Shown here piece after piece: positions 61,288 to 64,000 of a stretch of DNA of 64,000 nucleotides. This DNA is from Bacteroides ovatus (lineage in GTDB: Bacteria; Bacteroidota; Bacteroidia; Bacteroidales; Bacteroidaceae). The translations under genes were made by a program, and so were the position numbers. Every line of letters starts with the position of its first letter. Within the stretch, counting starts at the first letter, position 1. The DNA lies in NCBI RefSeq assembly GCF_001314995.1, contig NZ_CP012938.1, forward strand, positions 1,426,001 through 1,490,000, written 5' to 3'. Under the pieces are notes generated by a model. The model saw only the letters and a program-made list of their open reading frames with translations. It made no database searches and was not told the DNA's origin.

Positions 61288-63594
61288 CTATTCATGTTTC
61301 AGCCATGCACTTGGCAATACTTCTTTTTCACCTTTTTCATTCACCAGTTCCATCTGCAATACGCCTCCGTTACAATCGAAGTAACGTACCTCTATCGGAT
61401 GAAGCCCGGCTTTCAAAGCCTTCTGCACAATAATCTCTACCGGCGAATGTGCTCCATCATTATCTCCCAACAATTCACCGTCAAGCATTAATGTGCTACC
61501 GTCGTCCGAGAGAAGGGCAAATGTATAGATACCATCGGCAGGAACTTCCAGATAGCCGGTCAATACCAGACCGATATTTCCTTTCACCTCTTCGGGAATG
61601 GATACCGATTCCACCACATACTCCCCTTTGACAGGAGCTGCATCAATATCCGCACAAAGATTACCACGGAAATCGTGCCATACTGCTTTCAAGCCGGGCT
61701 GCAAAGCAGCCGGAGCAGTCACCGCCTCCGCATAAGGAGCCTTTACATACTTGGTACGCACCGCATCCGAAGGAGAACCATCCGGACGAAAAGTGCGGAA
61801 AGCGAAATCCGTAGTCTTCCCAACTTCCAAAGCACCGTTATAAAGAGCTGATTCTTTGGTAGGCATACTGCCGTCTGTCGTATAACGTATTTCAGTACCG
61901 GGTAACGGGCAGGTCAATTCCACAGTTGTTTCATCAATAAATGCATTCACTTTATAGAATCCCTGCAAATCAGGCACCCTATAATTTACCCTCATCACAT
62001 CCATCCGCTTAAATTGCGGAACAAGCTGACGATAAAATTCTTCGAGACCCGGTTTAGCTGTCGGCTCCGCCCAAGCTATTTCACTCAACGCTATCATACG
62101 GGGAACAATCAAATATTCAATGCGCTTCATTGTCGGAATCCATTCAGCCCAGAGATTCGCCTGCACACCCCAGATATATTTCTTCTGTTCCGGCGATAAC
62201 CGCTCGTCTGCACACGGATCATACGCAAGTATTTTCTTTACTGAATTCTGATCCTGCGCATAATCGAAATAGAAATATTCATTCGGACAAGCAATCACTT
62301 TCTGCTTTTGTGCAGTTGCCGTAGGCAATGCATCTTTCGCCCAACTTCTCCACCAGGTAATGGCAGCATCGGAAGATAATCCGTCGGATACCACTTCATC
62401 CCAGCCTATGAGTTTCTTTCCGTTGGCAAGGAAGAATTTCTCCATGTCACGTACAAACCATGCCTGAAGTTCTTCTACCGAACCCAGTTTCTCCGTACGA
62501 ATCCGTTTCTGACAAAGAGGACATTTCTTCCAGTTGGCTTTTTCCACTTCATCACCACCCATGTGCACATATTCATAAGGGAAAAGTTCAAAAACTTCTT
62601 TGAACACATTCTGACAGAACTCCAGCGTTGTATCTTTGCCCGGACAGATAGGAGAAGAGAAAGTTTTCCCCCACCCGATTAATCCGTCACACACCAATTC
62701 CGGATATTGACCGATAGCTGCCAGGAAATGTCCCGGCATATCGATCTCGGGAATGACATCGATACCTCTTTGCGTAGCATAGGCTACTATTTCTTTTATA
62801 TCATCATGAGTGTAATAACCTCCATACAGCGTATCTCCTTCCACAATGCGTATCTTATCTTCCGGAATCAGGAAATCGGTATTATCTTCTTCTTTCGCAC
62901 GTGCCATACAGGTACGATCCTGCGTATTGAATTTACGCCAGGCCCCTTTTTCTGTAAGCAACGGGTATTTCTCGATCTCTATACGCCAACCCTGATCGTC
63001 GGACAGATGCCAGTGGAACTTATTAAGTTTATACAAAGACATCAGATCTAATACATGCTTCACTTCTTTTTTATTCCAGAAATGGCGGGAAGCATCCAAC
63101 ATAAATCCACGCCATTCAAACCGTGGCGCATCTTCTATTTGCACGACAGGGATAGAATAATTCTGTTTCTCTCCCTGCACTTCTATCGTTGCAGGAAGCA
63201 ACTGGCGAATAGTAGTAATAGCAGAAATAATACCCGAATAGTCAGTTGCCTCTACCCGAATATACTCCGGTGTAGACTCAAGTTTATAAGAGCTAGGCTT
63301 TCCAACAGTATCCTTCAACTGAAAATACATATCTACCTGACTCTTATCGGTAGTGACTTCAACAGAAGACGATATGACATTCCGAAGAATCTCCTGCAGA
63401 TACCCGGCAGCCGGAAACAAGGACTGATCGGAAACCCCAATCTTCATTCCATCTTTTAAAACAAACGAGCCAGACTGCTCGGTCAGACTAACGGGGGTAG
63501 GTAAGATTGCAATCTCTTGCTTGACGGTAGGCGTGCAAGAAGAAAAAATACAAGCTGACACAATGAGAAAAGAGCTACTTAGTTTTTTGAACAT
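61288..63594 (-). CDS. Lipoprotein beta-N-acetylhexosaminidase (GH20) with PA14-like tail
   Basis: 768 residues. The signal ends SACIFSSCTPT, with a lipobox cysteine at residue 20, so the protein is probably outer-membrane anchored. A GH20b-type N-terminal domain (about 25-150) precedes the catalytic GH20 barrel (about 155-510) with the catalytic Asp348-Glu349 in HMGGDEVEKANW, WHLSDDQGWRIEI and WGVQANLWAEW. A fibronectin-like region (about 535-610) is followed by a PA14-like beta-sandwich (about 625-768, GYLEVPADGIYTFALLSDDGST). It releases terminal GlcNAc/GalNAc from host or bacterial glycans. No polysaccharide utilisation locus genes are adjacent. Confidence 0.94.
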   Translation of the reverse strand: MFKKLSSSFLIVSACIFSSCTPTVKQEIAILPTPVSLTEQSGSFVLKDGMKIGVSDQSLFPAAGYLQEILRNVISSSVEVTTDKSQVDMYFQLKDTVGKPSSYKLESTPEYIRVEATDYSGIISAITTIRQLLPATIEVQGEKQNYSIPVVQIEDAPRFEWRGFMLDASRHFWNKKEVKHVLDLMSLYKLNKFHWHLSDDQGWRIEIEKYPLLTEKGAWRKFNTQDRTCMARAKEEDNTDFLIPEDKIRIVEGDTLYGGYYTHDDIKEIVAYATQRGIDVIPEIDMPGHFLAAIGQYPELVCDGLIGWGKTFSSPICPGKDTTLEFCQNVFKEVFELFPYEYVHMGGDEVEKANWKKCPLCQKRIRTEKLGSVEELQAWFVRDMEKFFLANGKKLIGWDEVVSDGLSSDAAITWWRSWAKDALPTATAQKQKVIACPNEYFYFDYAQDQNSVKKILAYDPCADERLSPEQKKYIWGVQANLWAEWIPTMKRIEYLIVPRMIALSEIAWAEPTAKPGLEEFYRQLVPQFKRMDVMRVNYRVPDLQGFYKVNAFIDETTVELTCPLPGTEIRYTTDGSMPTKESALYNGALEVGKTTDFAFRTFRPDGSPSDAVRTKYVKAPYAEAVTAPAALQPGLKAVWHDFRGNLCADIDAAPVKGEYVVESVSIPEEVKGNIGLVLTGYLEVPADGIYTFALLSDDGSTLMLDGELLGDNDGAHSPVEIIVQKALKAGLHPIEVRYFDCNGGVLQMELVNEKGEKEVLPSAWLKHE

Positions 63595-63778
63595 GCGGTT
63601 AACTATTTAATAAATTAATTGTCCTGTTTTTAATTGACCATCTATATATAATACAACTAAAACGTATAAACTACTAAAAAGGCAGAAAAAGTTTTTTGCG
63701 ACTTCATATCACAGACTCCTATTAATGTTTATCTTTGCTCCCCAATCCCATTACAAACAATTATAAAGAGTCACTTCA
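63595..63778. other. Divergent intergenic region before the CDF gene
   Basis: AT-rich, no ORF. A -7 box TATCTTTG at 63730-63737 serves the plus-strand CDF gene; no clear box was found for the hexosaminidase. Confidence 0.5.
63730..63737 (+). promoter_or_regulatory. -7 box (TATCTTTG) for the CDF transporter
   Basis: TAnnTTTG 41 nt before the ATG at 63779. Confidence 0.55.
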
Positions 63779-64000
63779 ATGTCAAGAGAGAAAATACTAA
63801 TCACAACCTCGTGGATCAGCACAATTGGCAATGCAATCTTGTCCGTATCCAAAATCATAATCGGTTTATTTGCCGGTAGTTTAGCCGTAGTCGGCGACGG
63901 TATCGACTCGGCAACCGACGTCGTTATCTCTATCGTTATGATTTTTACGGCACGCCTCATCAACCGCCCTCCTTCAAAGAAATATGTATTCGGATATGAG
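63779..64000 (+). CDS. Cation diffusion facilitator transporter, N-terminal part (3' end outside window)
   Basis: 74 codons from ATG at 63779 to the window edge, frame still open. The first transmembrane helices are visible: WISTIGNAILSVSKIIIGLFAGSLAVVGDGIDSATDVVISIVMIFTARLINRPPS, with the HxxxD-type motif of CDF metal-binding helix II represented as DGIDSATD, followed by KKYVFGYE, which matches the family's KxxPYGYxR-like region. Inner-membrane efflux of Zn, Fe or Mn is the family role. Because the end is missing, cargo and C-terminal domain cannot be judged. Confidence 0.9.
   Translation, partial: MSREKILITTSWISTIGNAILSVSKIIIGLFAGSLAVVGDGIDSATDVVISIVMIFTARLINRPPSKKYVFGYE

Overview
The window reads as a chromosomal segment of a Bacteroides species, most likely close to B. 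thetaiotaomicron. This rests on the repeated Bacteroidetes promoter signature (TTG or TTTG, about 20 nt, then TAnnTTTG), weak Shine-Dalgarno sequences, LruC-domain lipoproteins, type III glutamine synthetase, the DapL route to diaminopimelate and a Bacteroid-trp-like attenuator. The species is inferred. No transposase, CRISPR array, tRNA or rRNA was seen.

Layout. 1-15347: a nitrogen and amino-acid island with gltB (cut at the left edge), gltD, asnB, a glycerophosphodiesterase, a thioredoxin-fold protein without catalytic cysteines, dapF, dapL, an outer-membrane protein, a P-II protein, amtB and GSIII, ending at a convergent HdeD-like gene. 15521-18510: ppk and ppx. 18668-27939: a GNAT protein, a small membrane protein, a large LruC-domain lipoprotein, an SLC13/TrkA_C permease, a PAS histidine kinase, an iron alcohol dehydrogenase and a 46-residue membrane protein. 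28043-34824: the trp operon in the order B-E-G-D-C-F-A behind a leader peptide with three Trp codons and a terminator. 34825-35578: degenerate GC-rich tandem repeats and a doubtful ORF. 35579-39245: L-asparaginase and a second LruC paralogue. 39480-42578: a four-gene envelope glycan cluster (lone receiver, receiver-like/sugar transferase fusion, degenerate GT2, hexapeptide acyltransferase). 42579-43121: a probable sRNA gene and, convergent to it, a candidate ncRNA with repeated AGGTA motifs. 43122-44430: hemerythrin-like and LuxR proteins. 44636-46849: stand-alone AICAR transformylase, flavodoxin and DUF2023. 47240-56577: a seven-gene outer-membrane/imelysin/cytochrome c operon with its own CcsBA-type maturation protein. 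56650-56865: a second copy of the sRNA element. 56895-61022: TetR regulator and an ABC exporter pair behind a possible leader-peptide attenuator. 61288-63594: GH20 hexosaminidase. 63779-64000: start of a cation diffusion facilitator.

How it fits together. GOGAT, GSIII, AmtB, P-II and AsnB form an ammonium assimilation unit, with DapF and DapL supplying diaminopimelate beside it. The trp operon carries all seven structural functions and looks controlled by ribosome-mediated attenuation. The 47-57 kb operon looks self-contained: two beta-barrel proteins, an imelysin lipoprotein, a di-heme oxidoreductase, a mono-heme lipoprotein and a heme-attachment protein, consistent with periplasmic redox chemistry, possibly iron-linked. 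The least explained material is the duplicated 58-bp promoter/sRNA block (42637 and 56650), the AGGTA-rich ncRNA candidate (42791-43054), the ABC leader and the atypical receivers and glycosyltransferase near 40-44 kb. All calls come from reading the sequence; no database search was possible.
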